64,000 nt of DNA. Source: Pseudomonas sp. LBUM920. Lineage in GTDB: Bacteria > Pseudomonadota > Gammaproteobacteria > Pseudomonadales > Pseudomonadaceae. Both the position numbers and the translations under genes were made by a program. The stretch covers positions 6,429,501 to 6,493,500 of the forward strand of contig NZ_CP027762.1 of the NCBI RefSeq assembly GCF_003852315.1, given 5' to 3'. The notes under the pieces were generated by a model. The model was not told the DNA's origin, did no database searches, and saw only the letters and a program-made list of their open reading frames with translations. Positions 26,602 through 35,760 of this stretch are shown here, in pieces. How positions within the stretch are numbered: position 1 is the first letter of the stretch; every line of letters begins with the position of its first letter.

Positions 26602-29475
26602 TTAAGGAAAGTCTGCATTTTTTCGTAACAAATCTGCCAGCGCCTTGGCCTCCACCGGCCGACTGATCAGATAGCCCTGCACTTCGTCACAGCGCTCCCC
26701 TCGCAGGAAATCCAGCTGCTGCTGATCTTCCACACCTTCGGCCACCACCTTGAGCGCCAGCCCATGGGCCATGGCAATGATTGCACGCGTAATCGCGGCG
26801 TCTTCGCGGCCCTGGCCCAGGCCGCGGATGAACGTCTGATCGATCTTCACGTAATCCACGGGGATGCGCTTGAGGTAGCTGAGGGACGAGTAGCCGGTGC
26901 CAAAGTCGTCAATGGCCAGCTTCACGCCCAGGTCGCGCAGTTGCTGGAAGGTGGCAATGATGTGCTCGACGCTGTCGAGCAGTTGGCTCTCGGTCAGTTC
27001 CAATTCGAGGTATTGCGGGTCAAGGCCGGTTTCTTCGAGCACTTGGCGCACCAGGCTGACCAACTTGCCCTGGCGCAACTGGTGCACGGAAAGGTTCACC
27101 GACACCCGAATCGGCGCCAACCCCTGGCGCTGCCATTCGCACGCTTGCCAACAGGCCTGGCGCAAGACGAATTCGCCCAGCGGCACGATCAGGCCTGTTT
27201 CTTCGGCCAGGCCAATAAAGTCCCCCGGCGGCACCATGCCCCACTGCGGATGCTCCCAGCGAATCAGCGCCTCGGCGGCATTCAGCTTGCCGGTGGCCAG
27301 GCACAGTTTGGGCTGATAGAACACCGTGAGCTGGCGCTCTTCGATGGCCTTGCGCAAGTGGTTCTCCAGCTGCAACCGCTCAAGCGTGCTGGCTTGCAGG
27401 CTGTCGGTGTAAAACTGGAAGTTGTTGCCGCCCAAGTGCTTGGCATGTTGCATGGCCATGTTGGACTGACTGACCAACGCGGAAATTTCCCGCGCATTAT
27501 CCGGCAACAGGCTGACACCCATTGAGGCACTGACCACCAACTCATGCCCGTCTACCGTCACCGGCACCCGCAGCTTCGCCAGGAGCCGCGTGGCCACTCG
27601 CGCCAGGCTCGACAGGTTGCCGTAGGCGTCGAACAGCACGGCGAACTCATCGCCGGACAGACGCGCAATGGTGTCAGCCTCGGGCAACGCGTTGATCAAA
27701 CGACGGGCCATTTTCTGTAACAGCTGGTCGGCGACTTCATGGCCCAGGCTGTCGTTCAGCAGCTTGAAGCGGTCGAGGTTGATATGCAGCAACGCCAGGC
27801 TACGCCCGCCCTGACGCACACGCGCATGGGCTTCGCGCAGTCGCTCGCGGAACAGTGAACGGTTGGCCAGGCCCGTCAACTCGTCATAGTGCGTGAGGTA
27901 GCGCATGCGCTCTTCGGACTCACGCCGCGCCGACAGATCGGCGAAGAAGCCCACAATGTGGCTGACGTTTCCGCGAACATCGCGCACCACGTTCAGCTGC
28001 AGCCATTGCGGGTACAGTTCGCCATTCTTGCGCGTTTCAACCAGTTCGCCCTGCCAGGTACCGTGGCTGAGCAGGGCCTGGCGAATCACCGGAAAGTGGC
28101 GACGCGCGTCACGGCTGCTGGGCAGTTCCACGACGTTGCGGCCGAGCATGTCGTCGATTTCAAAGCCGGTGACACGGCTGAAAGCCTGATTGACGGCGAT
28201 CAGCGCATAGTTCGGGTCAAGAATCACGATGCCTTCGCTGGCCGCCTCGAACACGGTCGAGGCCAGCCGCTGCTGTTCTTCCAGGGCCTTGCCGGCGCTG
28301 ATGTCGCGGCGGGTGCCGAGCATGCGCGTTACCCGGCCACTGGGCGAACGCTCTACGGCGCGGCCGCGGTCTTCGATCCAGACCCAATGACCGTCGCCGT
28401 GGCGCACGCGGTATTCAACCTGGTAATCCTCGGTGCGGCCTTTGAGATGCTCCACCAGTGCGCGCTTGAGCAGCGGCAAGTCGTCGGGGTGCAGGCGCGG
28501 CTTGAGGTGGCTGAGCATTGCCGTGACGTACTCGGGCTCCAGGCCGAACAACTCCTTGAGCTGAGTGTGATGGACTTCATCGGTCTGCAGGTTCCAGTCC
28601 CACAGCCCCAGTTCGCTGGCCTGCAGCGCCATGGCCAGGCGCGCTTCACTTTTGTTCAGGGCCAGGCTGGCGGCGTCCAGTTCCTGGTTGCGTTGCGCCA
28701 CGCGGTCTTGCAGACCGATCTGGGCCTCGCGCAGGTCCTGTTCGACCTGGCGGCGCTGCTCGACTTCGCGCACCAATTCCTGATTCAACTGCTCGCTGCG
28801 CTGCTGCGCCTGCTGTAAATGCTCGATCAGCGCCTGGTTCTGAAAGCGTCGCAGCAGGCCACGCTGGATCAGGCGGTTAACCTGCCACGCCACCAGGCTC
28901 AGAGAGCCCAGCAGGATCAGGCCAAGCACGCCCCAACCTTGCTGTTGCGCCGTGCCGTTCCAAAACAGATAAAGGATGGCCGGCACCAGACACGGCACGG
29001 CAAAGGACAGGAACGCAGGCAGGCTCACGGCATAAGCCACGCTGGCCGACAGCGTTGCCGCGCCGATCAGGCCGAACACCCAGGCCTGCTGCATGAAGCT
29101 GTCCGCCGGCACCAGCGCAATGGCGGCGGTGGCTAACGTCAGGCCACTGACCGCCGAGCCGAGCATGAACATGCGCCGCCAGATCGGCTGGGCCTGGCGG
29201 CTGGGCATGGCCGAATCGAACGCCGCCACTTGAATGACGCGCAAGGCCACCAGGGCGAGCAGCCAGACCAGCCACACGCTGTCCAACAGATATTGCTTGG
29301 GGTTCCACAGCAACCAGGCGCAGACCAGGCCGTTCACCAACATCAATAAAGTCGGCAGCAATGAACCTTGGTAGAGCAGGCGAGTGCGTTCGACCGCCAT
29401 CTCGGTTGCGTAATATTTACGGATGACGTGCACAGGCACCGCCGAGGGGCCGAACAGGTCGGGACTGAGAGTCAT
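26602..29475 (-). CDS. Membrane GGDEF-EAL protein with PAS sensors (cyclic-di-GMP turnover)
   Basis: A 957-aa inner-membrane signalling protein. Five or six hydrophobic segments lie in residues about 35-205, then a coiled coil (about 210-280), two PAS domains (about 285-400 and 410-530), a GGDEF domain (about 535-690) and an EAL domain (about 705-950). The EAL domain keeps EALIRWEHP, ELTES and DDFGTGYS, so phosphodiesterase activity is expected. The GGDEF site reads LSGDEF, one residue off the consensus, with no RxxD inhibitory site ahead. It may be a weak cyclase or a GTP-binding regulatory domain. ATG 29475 is chosen because the open frame upstream is antisense to uvrD. It is divergent from uvrD, as in P. 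aeruginosa. Confidence 0.92.
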   Translation of the reverse strand: MTLSPDLFGPSAVPVHVIRKYYATEMAVERTRLLYQGSLLPTLLMLVNGLVCAWLLWNPKQYLLDSVWLVWLLALVALRVIQVAAFDSAMPSRQAQPIWRRMFMLGSAVSGLTLATAAIALVPADSFMQQAWVFGLIGAATLSASVAYAVSLPAFLSFAVPCLVPAILYLFWNGTAQQQGWGVLGLILLGSLSLVAWQVNRLIQRGLLRRFQNQALIEHLQQAQQRSEQLNQELVREVEQRRQVEQDLREAQIGLQDRVAQRNQELDAASLALNKSEARLAMALQASELGLWDWNLQTDEVHHTQLKELFGLEPEYVTAMLSHLKPRLHPDDLPLLKRALVEHLKGRTEDYQVEYRVRHGDGHWVWIEDRGRAVERSPSGRVTRMLGTRRDISAGKALEEQQRLASTVFEAASEGIVILDPNYALIAVNQAFSRVTGFEIDDMLGRNVVELPSSRDARRHFPVIRQALLSHGTWQGELVETRKNGELYPQWLQLNVVRDVRGNVSHIVGFFADLSARRESEERMRYLTHYDELTGLANRSLFRERLREAHARVRQGGRSLALLHINLDRFKLLNDSLGHEVADQLLQKMARRLINALPEADTIARLSGDEFAVLFDAYGNLSSLARVATRLLAKLRVPVTVDGHELVVSASMGVSLLPDNAREISALVSQSNMAMQHAKHLGGNNFQFYTDSLQASTLERLQLENHLRKAIEERQLTVFYQPKLCLATGKLNAAEALIRWEHPQWGMVPPGDFIGLAEETGLIVPLGEFVLRQACWQACEWQRQGLAPIRVSVNLSVHQLRQGKLVSLVRQVLEETGLDPQYLELELTESQLLDSVEHIIATFQQLRDLGVKLAIDDFGTGYSSLSYLKRIPVDYVKIDQTFIRGLGQGREDAAITRAIIAMAHGLALKVVAEGVEDQQQLDFLRGERCDEVQGYLISRPVEAKALADLLRKNADFP

Positions 29476-29632
29476 AGGCAGTGTTCTTATAATGGTGAGC
29501 CCGAAACGTGCACGGAGCATACACAAGCAAGCGCTTGGGCCAAACTGCTCCAAGTCATAAAAACCGCACGATAAACCGCCGCAAAACTCGGGGCCAGACA
29601 GCTTGAGCGAGATGCTGCGCGGGCTGTGGCCT

Positions 29633-29648
29633 ATGACCGACCGGTCAT
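29633..29648. promoter_or_regulatory. Near-perfect palindrome between the GGDEF-EAL gene and uvrD
   Basis: Palindrome with arms ATGACCGA / CCGGTCAT (one mismatch), in the middle of the divergent promoter region. It looks like a TetR-type operator, but no TetR gene is near. Function unknown. Confidence 0.35.
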
Positions 29649-29719
29649 CAGCCCCACCAGAATGTTTGTGCGGCTCGAAACACTCCTGAGGTTTTCGAGT
29701 GACCACCCGGCATTGGGAT

Positions 29720-29748
29720 TTGCCCCACTCCCCCGGGCACCCTAGAAT
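29720..29748 (+). promoter_or_regulatory. Candidate uvrD promoter directly abutting the start codon
   Basis: TTGCCC (29720-29725), 17-base spacer, TAGAAT (29743-29748). The expected start of transcription is at or within a base or two of the ATG at 29755, and no Shine-Dalgarno sequence is present, which suggests a leaderless mRNA. Confidence 0.45.
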
Positions 29749-29754
29749 GCGCCG

Positions 29755-31938
29755 ATGCGCGATGATCTCTCCCTTTTGCTGAACTCCCTCAACGATGCCC
29801 AACGCCAGGCCGTAGCAGCCCCCGTTGGCCGTCAGTTGGTCCTGGCCGGTGCTGGCTCCGGTAAAACCCGAGTGCTGGTGCACCGTATCGCCTGGTTGAT
29901 CCAGGTTGAAAACGCGTCCCCGCATTCCATCCTGTCGGTGACCTTCACCAACAAGGCTGCTGCCGAGATGCGCCACCGCATCGAGCAGTTGATGGGCATC
30001 AGCCCGGCCGGCATGTGGGTAGGCACCTTCCACGGCCTGGCCCACCGCTTGTTGCGGGCGCATTGGCAGGAAGCGGGACTGAGCCAGACTTTCCAGATCC
30101 TCGACAGTGATGACCAGCAGCGCCTGGTCAAGCGCGTGATCCGTGAGCTGGGCCTGGACGAACAGCGCTGGCCCGCGCGCCAGGCGCAATGGTTTATCAA
30201 CGGCCAGAAAGACGAAGGCCTGCGCCCGCAACATATTCAGGCCAGCGGCGATTTGTTCCTGGCCACCATGCGCAGCATTTATGAAGCCTACGAGGCCGCC
30301 TGCGTGCGTGCCGGCGTGATCGACTTCTCCGAGCTGCTGCTGCGCGCCCTCGACCTGTGGCGCGACAACCCAGGCTTGCTGGCGCATTACCAGAAGCGCT
30401 TCCGGCATATCCTGGTGGACGAGTTTCAGGACACCAACGCCGTGCAGTACGCCTGGTTGCGCTTGCTGGCCAAAGGCGGCGACAGCCTGATGGTGGTGGG
30501 CGATGACGACCAGTCGATCTACGGCTGGCGTGGCGCGAAAATCGAGAACATCTACCAGTACTCCGACGACTTCCCGGACGCGATCACTATCCGTCTGGAG
30601 CAGAATTACCGCTCCACCGCCGGCATCCTCAAGGCTGCCAACGCACTGATCGCCAATAACACCGGGCGCATGGGCAAAGAGCTGTGGACCGACGGCGGCG
30701 AAGGCGAAGCAATCAACCTGTACGCCGCGTTCAATGAGCACGATGAAGCGCGTTACGTAGTGGAAACCATCGAAAGCGCGTTGAAAACCGGGCTGGCGCG
30801 TAACGATATCGCCATCTTGTACCGCTCCAACGCCCAATCGCGGGTATTGGAAGAAGCCCTGCTGCGCGAACGTATTCCGTACCGCATCTATGGCGGCCAG
30901 CGCTTCTTCGAGCGTGCGGAAATCAAGAACGCCATGGCGTACCTGCGCTTGCTCGAGGGCCGTGGTAACGATGCGGCGCTGGAGCGGGTGATCAATGTTC
31001 CGGCGCGTGGCATCGGCGAGAAAACCGTCGAGGCCATCCGCGACCACGCGCGCCACGCCGATGTGTCGATGTGGGAAGCCATGCGCTTGCTGATCGCCAA
31101 TAAGGGCCTGGCCGGCCGCGCTGCCGGTGCCTTGGGAGTGTTCGTCGAGCTGATCGAGAACCTTGCCGACAAATGCGCGGAAATGCCGCTGCATTTGATG
31201 ACCCAGACCGTGATTGAGCAATCGGGCCTGATCGCCTATCACGAAGCGGAAAAAGGCGAGAAGGGCCAGGCGCGGGTAGAAAACCTTGAAGAACTGGTCA
31301 GCGCCGCCCGCGCGTTCGAAAACACTGATGAAGATGAAGAGCTGACGCCGCTTGCCGCCTTCCTCGGGCATGCGTCGCTGGAAGCCGGTGATACTCAGGC
31401 CGATGAGCATGAAGACAGCATCCAGCTGATGACCTTGCACAGCGCCAAGGGCCTGGAATTCCCGTATGTGTTCCTGGTGGGCATGGAAGAAGGCTTGTTC
31501 CCGCACAAGATGAGCCTGGAAGAGCCCGGCCGCCTTGAGGAAGAACGCCGCCTGGCTTACGTGGGCATCACCCGTGCCATGCAGAACCTGGTGATGACCT
31601 ACGCCGAAACACGACGCCTGTACGGCAGCGAGACCTACAACAAGGTGTCGCGTTTCGTACGTGAAGTGCCGAAGGGACTGATCCAGGAAGTGCGCCTGTC
31701 CAACAGCGTTAGCCGCCCGTTCGGCGGCGGCCAGCAGCAGAGCTCCAGCACCCTGTTTGCCGGTTCCGAGATTCCGGAAACCCAGTTCAGCCTTGGCCAG
31801 CAGGTCAGGCATTCGGTGTTCGGCGAAGGCGTGATCCTCAACTTCGAAGGCGCTGGCGCCCAGGCACGGGTGCAGGTGAATTTCGCCGAAGGCAGCAAGT
31901 GGCTGATGATGGGCTACGCCAAGCTCGAAGCGATCTGA
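29755..31938 (+). CDS. uvrD: DNA helicase II
   Basis: A 727-aa superfamily 1A helicase that unwinds DNA 3' to 5' in nucleotide-excision and mismatch repair. The Walker A motif AGAGSGKT lies near residue 33, the Walker B region DEFQDTN near residue 223, and the later helicase motifs (QNYRS, LMTLHSAKGLEF, GITRAM) are intact. The C-terminal tail ends with the short module, including SVFGEGVILNFEG, that is thought to contact RNA polymerase or other partners in UvrD/PcrA proteins. The start matches the MxDDLSLLLNSLNDAQR N-terminus I recall for pseudomonads. No ribosome site precedes it, and no clear LexA box was seen. Confidence 0.96.
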   Translation: MRDDLSLLLNSLNDAQRQAVAAPVGRQLVLAGAGSGKTRVLVHRIAWLIQVENASPHSILSVTFTNKAAAEMRHRIEQLMGISPAGMWVGTFHGLAHRLLRAHWQEAGLSQTFQILDSDDQQRLVKRVIRELGLDEQRWPARQAQWFINGQKDEGLRPQHIQASGDLFLATMRSIYEAYEAACVRAGVIDFSELLLRALDLWRDNPGLLAHYQKRFRHILVDEFQDTNAVQYAWLRLLAKGGDSLMVVGDDDQSIYGWRGAKIENIYQYSDDFPDAITIRLEQNYRSTAGILKAANALIANNTGRMGKELWTDGGEGEAINLYAAFNEHDEARYVVETIESALKTGLARNDIAILYRSNAQSRVLEEALLRERIPYRIYGGQRFFERAEIKNAMAYLRLLEGRGNDAALERVINVPARGIGEKTVEAIRDHARHADVSMWEAMRLLIANKGLAGRAAGALGVFVELIENLADKCAEMPLHLMTQTVIEQSGLIAYHEAEKGEKGQARVENLEELVSAARAFENTDEDEELTPLAAFLGHASLEAGDTQADEHEDSIQLMTLHSAKGLEFPYVFLVGMEEGLFPHKMSLEEPGRLEEERRLAYVGITRAMQNLVMTYAETRRLYGSETYNKVSRFVREVPKGLIQEVRLSNSVSRPFGGGQQQSSSTLFAGSEIPETQFSLGQQVRHSVFGEGVILNFEGAGAQARVQVNFAEGSKWLMMGYAKLEAI

Positions 31939-31959
31939 AACACTGCATGCTCCCTGTTA

Positions 31960-31981
31960 GGCGCCCGGCTGGCCGGGCGCC
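31960..31981 (+). terminator. Strong GC hairpin after uvrD
   Basis: Perfect 10-bp stem GGCGCCCGGC / GCCGGGCGCC with a two-base tip, 22 bases after the uvrD stop. There is no T-run, so it may be a weak terminator or a 3' stability hairpin. Confidence 0.45.
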
Positions 31982-32163
31982 TGCAATGTGAAGAATCATG
32001 CCCCTCCCTTGTTTTTCGCCTGCTCGGGCCAATATCTGTAACTAGTCCTACAGACCCTTCGGAATTGGTCTTACGTAAAAGCCCGAAACATTATGCCGCT
32101 AGCCACTGTCACGACACCTGTGCAACATGGCGCGCGTGCAATCCACAAATGGGAATTCCCTTT

Positions 32164-33033
32164 ATGAAACGTTTTCTTAGCATCGCCATGGCGTTGTGCA
32201 TCGGCCTGACGATGAGCCTCGACGCCAACGCCAAGCGCTTCGGTGGCGGCAAAAGCATGGGCTCGGCACCGACTCACCAGACCAGCCAAATGGCTCCTTC
32301 CGCCGGTGCCGGCGGTGCTGCAGCAACCGCCGGTGCAGCCGGTGCTGCTGGCGCGGCTGCCAAGGCCGGCGGTGCTTCGCGCTGGTTAGGCCCTCTGGCC
32401 GGTATCGCCGCCGGTGGCCTGCTCGCATCCATGTTCATGGGCGGCGGCTTCCAGGGCATGCAGATATTCGACATCCTGATCATGGCGGTTATCGCCTTCT
32501 TGATCTTCCGCTTCATCGCCGCCCGTCGCCGCAAACAGCAGGAGCACATGGCTCCAGCCGGCGCGCCGATGCAGCGTGAAGTCTTCGAGCAAAAACCAAC
32601 TACAGGTTCGATCTTTGGTGGTTCGCCAGCACCTGCCACCGCTCGTCCGGTGATCAATGCACCGGCCTGGTTCAACGAAGAGCGTTTCGTCGAAGCGGCC
32701 CGCAGCCACTTCCAGTCCCTGCAACAGCACTGGGACGCCAACGAAATGGACAAGATCTCCGAGTTCGTGACCCCACAACTGCTGGAGTTCCTCAAGCGCG
32801 AACGTGCCGACCTGGGCGACGGTTTCCAGTCGACCTACATCGACGACCTGCGCGTACAACTGGAAGGTGTGGATGATCGCGCCGACAAGACCATCGCCAC
32901 CCTGACCTTCAGCGGCGTGTCGAAGACCTCGCGTTTCGACCAGGGCGAAGTGTTCAGCGAAAGCTGGAACATGGAGCGCGCCCAGGGCGACAACCAGCCT
33001 TGGCTGGTCGCCGGTATCCGCCAGAACGGCTGA
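32164..33033 (+). CDS. Tim44-domain membrane protein
   Basis: A 289-aa envelope protein. It has a signal peptide (residues 1 to about 24, ends ANA), an Ala/Gly-rich low-complexity stretch (about 50-70), a Gly-rich hydrophobic segment and a second membrane span (about 75-120), then a C-terminal Tim44-like domain (about 165-287, PAWFNEERFVEAARSHFQSL). Mitochondrial Tim44 tethers the import motor. Bacterial homologues are common, but their role is unknown and may be in membrane-protein handling or lipid contact. The gene appears monocistronic, with a clear terminator 28 bases after its stop. Confidence 0.88.
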   Translation: MKRFLSIAMALCIGLTMSLDANAKRFGGGKSMGSAPTHQTSQMAPSAGAGGAAATAGAAGAAGAAAKAGGASRWLGPLAGIAAGGLLASMFMGGGFQGMQIFDILIMAVIAFLIFRFIAARRRKQQEHMAPAGAPMQREVFEQKPTTGSIFGGSPAPATARPVINAPAWFNEERFVEAARSHFQSLQQHWDANEMDKISEFVTPQLLEFLKRERADLGDGFQSTYIDDLRVQLEGVDDRADKTIATLTFSGVSKTSRFDQGEVFSESWNMERAQGDNQPWLVAGIRQNG

Positions 33034-33061
33034 TAACCGCACGCTTGAGCACTTGGTAATA

Positions 33062-33088
33062 AAAACCCCGGACATGTTCCGGGGTTTT
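33062..33088 (+). terminator. Intrinsic terminator after the Tim44-domain gene
   Basis: Eleven-bp perfect stem (33062-33072 with 33078-33088) with A on the 5' side and T on the 3' side, so it can act in both directions. Confidence 0.88.
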
Positions 33089-33168
33089 CTATTTCGCGGT
33101 TGCACTTATAGCGAGCTACTGTATAAAACGCCCTATTAACCGCGCCAACTAGCAAGAGGATCCCGGCC

Positions 33169-33576
33169 GTGGAAGAAATCATCGAACAATTGCGTGAAGC
33201 CAACGAACCGGTCCCGGTTCCTCTGGAACTGCCTGACGAAGACCAAATTGTAGAAATCGAAGAACAACTGTTCATCGACATCCCGTTTGTCTTCCGCGAA
33301 TTCCTGCTCACCGTCAGCGACGTGGTGTATGGCAGCCTGGAGCCGGTGACGGTTACCGACCCGCAGTCCCACACCTACCTGCCGGACGTGGCCGCCAACG
33401 CGTGGGATGCCGGTGTTGACCGCAGCATGATCCCGATCTGCCAGGACGGCGACGACTACTACTGCGTCGAAGAAGACGGCACCGTGGTGCTGTGGTCCGG
33501 CGAAGAAGAACTGGTTACCGAAGAAACTTGGGAATCGGTGTGGCACTGGGCGCGGGACGTCTGGCTGGAAAGCTGA
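33169..33576 (+). CDS. SMI1/KNR4 (SUKH-type) family protein
   Basis: A 135-aa acidic protein of the SMI1/KNR4 fold, recognised by the early region VEIEEQLFIDIPFVFREFLL and by the aromatic-acidic C-terminal half with DGDDYYCVEEDG and SVWHWARDVWLE. In many bacteria such proteins are immunity factors for polymorphic toxins. Stand-alone copies near housekeeping genes are also common, and their role is unknown. The start is GTG 33169 with AAGAGGA upstream. No toxin gene is adjacent: the large toxin-like gene is 20 kb away. Confidence 0.85.
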   Translation: MEEIIEQLREANEPVPVPLELPDEDQIVEIEEQLFIDIPFVFREFLLTVSDVVYGSLEPVTVTDPQSHTYLPDVAANAWDAGVDRSMIPICQDGDDYYCVEEDGTVVLWSGEEELVTEETWESVWHWARDVWLES

Positions 33577-33580
33577 TTCC

Positions 33581-33686
33581 GCTGGGCTGCGCAGTAGCCC
33601 CAACCAGGGTGATGCGCTTTCCAGATGGCGAGGTGACTGTTTTCAGGGCGACTGCGCAGCCTAGCGCGAGCAGGCTCGCTCGCCAC
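33581..33686. repeat. Palindromic intergenic repeat of a second REP-like family
   Basis: Contains GCTGGGCTGCGCAGTAGCCC at 33581-33600, and GACTGCGCAGCCTAGCGCGAGCAGGCTCGCTCGCC further on (33650-33684). These are self-complementary blocks in the tail-to-tail gap between the SMI1/KNR4 and antiporter genes. Confidence 0.65.
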
Positions 33687-33704
33687 AAGAATGCGCCGCT
33701 CGGC

Positions 33705-35468
33705 TTAGTGCTCCGGCGTGTCCTTGTGGTTATCCAGGGTCTCCAGCAAGGCAACCTGCATCCGCGTATGCACGCGGATGAACCACCGCCACAGCACCGC
33801 CGCCACCGCTGCTGCCACCACGGCGATCAGCACCAGCAACTTGTTGGTTGGCAAGATACTGGCCGACAAGGCTGCCAGCAGCAGGAAAATCACCAGCAGC
33901 GACAGGATGGGGATCAATTCAGCGATCACTCGTCGTACGCGCTGGGTATGCCTTCCGGCCATTTCCGGCTTGACGCTCATCTCTGCCAGCAACATCGACA
34001 GCGCCTTGAGCTTGCGATACGCCGCAATCAAAAACGGCAGCGACAACAACAACGCCCCGCCCCAGATCAACGCCTTTTGCCAGCTTGGATCAATGATCCA
34101 GCCTTCCAGATACCCACCGATGCGCGCCGCAAAAAAGCCGCCGGCGAAGAAGATCGCCACCACCAATGCCAGGTTTACCCCCACTTGCAGGATGATCTTG
34201 CGAATCATCGACGCCAGCATTGCGCCCTCGCCCTGAGGCTGGATGCTGCGCAACCATTCGCCATACATACCGAACACCCGGCTCATGCGCTTGGGCATCA
34301 CCGCCGCAATCTTCAACGATAACGGGTCGGCGCCGCGAATCAGGTACGGCGTGAGCAGCGTGGTAATCGCCGACACCGCCACGGCCACCGGGTAGAGGAA
34401 GTCGCTGGTCACCTGCAAGGTCATCCCCAATGCGGCGATGATGAAGGAAAATTCCCCAATCTGTGACAGCCCCATGCCCACGCGCAGTGAGGTGCGGCCG
34501 TCATTGCCGGCGATAAACGCCCCCAGGCCGCAGGACAACATTTTGCCCAGCACCACCGCCACGGTGATTACCGCGATGGGCCAAGCGTATTGCAGCAGGA
34601 TTTGTGGGTCGATCATCAAGCCAATCGCGACAAAGAAGATCGCGCTGAACATGTCGCGAACCGGCTCGATCAGGCGTTCGATCTTAATCAACTGACGGGA
34701 CTCGGCCATGATCGCGCCGATCAGGAACGCGCCCAGCACCATGCTGTATTCGAGCTTTACCACCAGCAGGCAGAAGCCGAAACACAGGCCGAGCACAGTG
34801 ATCAGCAGCATCTCGTTACTGTCGAACTTGGCCACATAGGCCAGCAGGCGCGGCACCAGCAGTATGCCGATGACCAGCGCGACGATCATGAACAGCGAGA
34901 GTTTGCCGACGGTGGAAAACACTTCGCCGGAGCTGACCGTGCCGCTGACCGCGATGCTCGACAGCAAGGCAATGATGCCGATACCGAGGATGTCTTCCAC
35001 GATCAGCACGCCGAAAATCAGCTGGGCAAAGCGCTGGTTTTTCATCTTCAGGTCGTTGAGTGCCTTGACGATGATGGTGGTCGAGGAGATCGCCAGGATG
35101 GCGCCGAGGAACAGCGAGTCCATGGTATTCCAATCGAACCAGCGGCCGATTTCGTAGCCAATCCAGATCATCAGGATGATTTCGAGGAATGCGGCGATAA
35201 ACGCCGTGGCGCCGACCTTGAACAGCTTGCGCAGGCTGAACTCCAGGCCCAGGCAGAACATCAGGAAGATCACCCCCAGCTCGGCGAGGGTCTTGATGGT
35301 GTCTTCGTCGTGGATCAGGCCGAACGGTGGCGTGTGGGGGCCGATAATGAACCCGGCAACGATATACCCCAGCACCACCGGTTGCTTGAGGCGGTGAAAC
35401 AGGATGGTGACAACCCCTGCCACCAGCATGATCACAGCCAGATCCTGGATAAAACTGATGGCGTGCAT
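33705..35468 (-). CDS. CPA2-family monovalent cation:proton antiporter
   Basis: A 587-aa inner-membrane antiporter (Na+ or K+ against H+). The first about 385 residues form the KefB/NapA-type transporter, with the N-terminal LGYIVAGFIIGPHTPP and LGVIFLMFCLGLEFSLRKL segments. KefB and KefC have a cytosolic TrkA-N domain next. Here the C-terminal part has about four further hydrophobic segments and a short charged tail instead. ATG 35468 follows AAGGAG. The upstream in-frame extension to 35534 is basic and lacks a ribosome site. It may help in pH or salt stress. The ion is not known. Confidence 0.88.
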   Translation of the reverse strand: MHAISFIQDLAVIMLVAGVVTILFHRLKQPVVLGYIVAGFIIGPHTPPFGLIHDEDTIKTLAELGVIFLMFCLGLEFSLRKLFKVGATAFIAAFLEIILMIWIGYEIGRWFDWNTMDSLFLGAILAISSTTIIVKALNDLKMKNQRFAQLIFGVLIVEDILGIGIIALLSSIAVSGTVSSGEVFSTVGKLSLFMIVALVIGILLVPRLLAYVAKFDSNEMLLITVLGLCFGFCLLVVKLEYSMVLGAFLIGAIMAESRQLIKIERLIEPVRDMFSAIFFVAIGLMIDPQILLQYAWPIAVITVAVVLGKMLSCGLGAFIAGNDGRTSLRVGMGLSQIGEFSFIIAALGMTLQVTSDFLYPVAVAVSAITTLLTPYLIRGADPLSLKIAAVMPKRMSRVFGMYGEWLRSIQPQGEGAMLASMIRKIILQVGVNLALVVAIFFAGGFFAARIGGYLEGWIIDPSWQKALIWGGALLLSLPFLIAAYRKLKALSMLLAEMSVKPEMAGRHTQRVRRVIAELIPILSLLVIFLLLAALSASILPTNKLLVLIAVVAAAVAAVLWRWFIRVHTRMQVALLETLDNHKDTPEH

Positions 35469-35760
35469 GGCGAGGGGCTCCTTGAGGGTACTGGCGCTTT
35501 TCCCACTTCCACCGGCACCTATGAACGGTCGCAATATGCGGAAGGAAAAGTCGGCCTTAATCGTAAGAAATGCCCTGAGACGGGCTTTTGAAGGTTAACA
35601 CCGCGACTTCCGGCAGAAAGCCGGTGCAATATATGGAAACAGATCGGTGCAGGCGTGACGGCAAGCCGCCCACCGGCGTCCCGTTAGGGATGGCGCTGCA
35701 AAGATTTCAGCACCCGCAGAGGTGCCACCCCAACCGATGCCTACAACCCGTGAGTGTGCT
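35469..35760. other. Divergent intergenic region, antiporter and thioesterase genes
   Basis: About 290 bases that must hold both promoters. A small inverted repeat (GCTG-N9-CAGC) lies at 35695-35711. I see no known riboswitch or attachment site. The thioesterase start at 35761 has only a weak ribosome site. Confidence 0.4.

Noticed and set aside
29476..31812. Minus-strand frame that stays open from the GGDEF-EAL gene through all of uvrD
   Set aside because: It is antisense to a certain uvrD gene, its translation is low-complexity and unlike any domain, and the GGDEF-EAL gene has its own sensible start at 29475. Open antisense frames are common in GC-rich genes.
33169..33576. SMI1/KNR4 protein as the immunity partner of the large toxin-like protein at 8145
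   Set aside because: The genes are 20 kb apart with many housekeeping genes between. Toxin-immunity pairs are nearly always adjacent.
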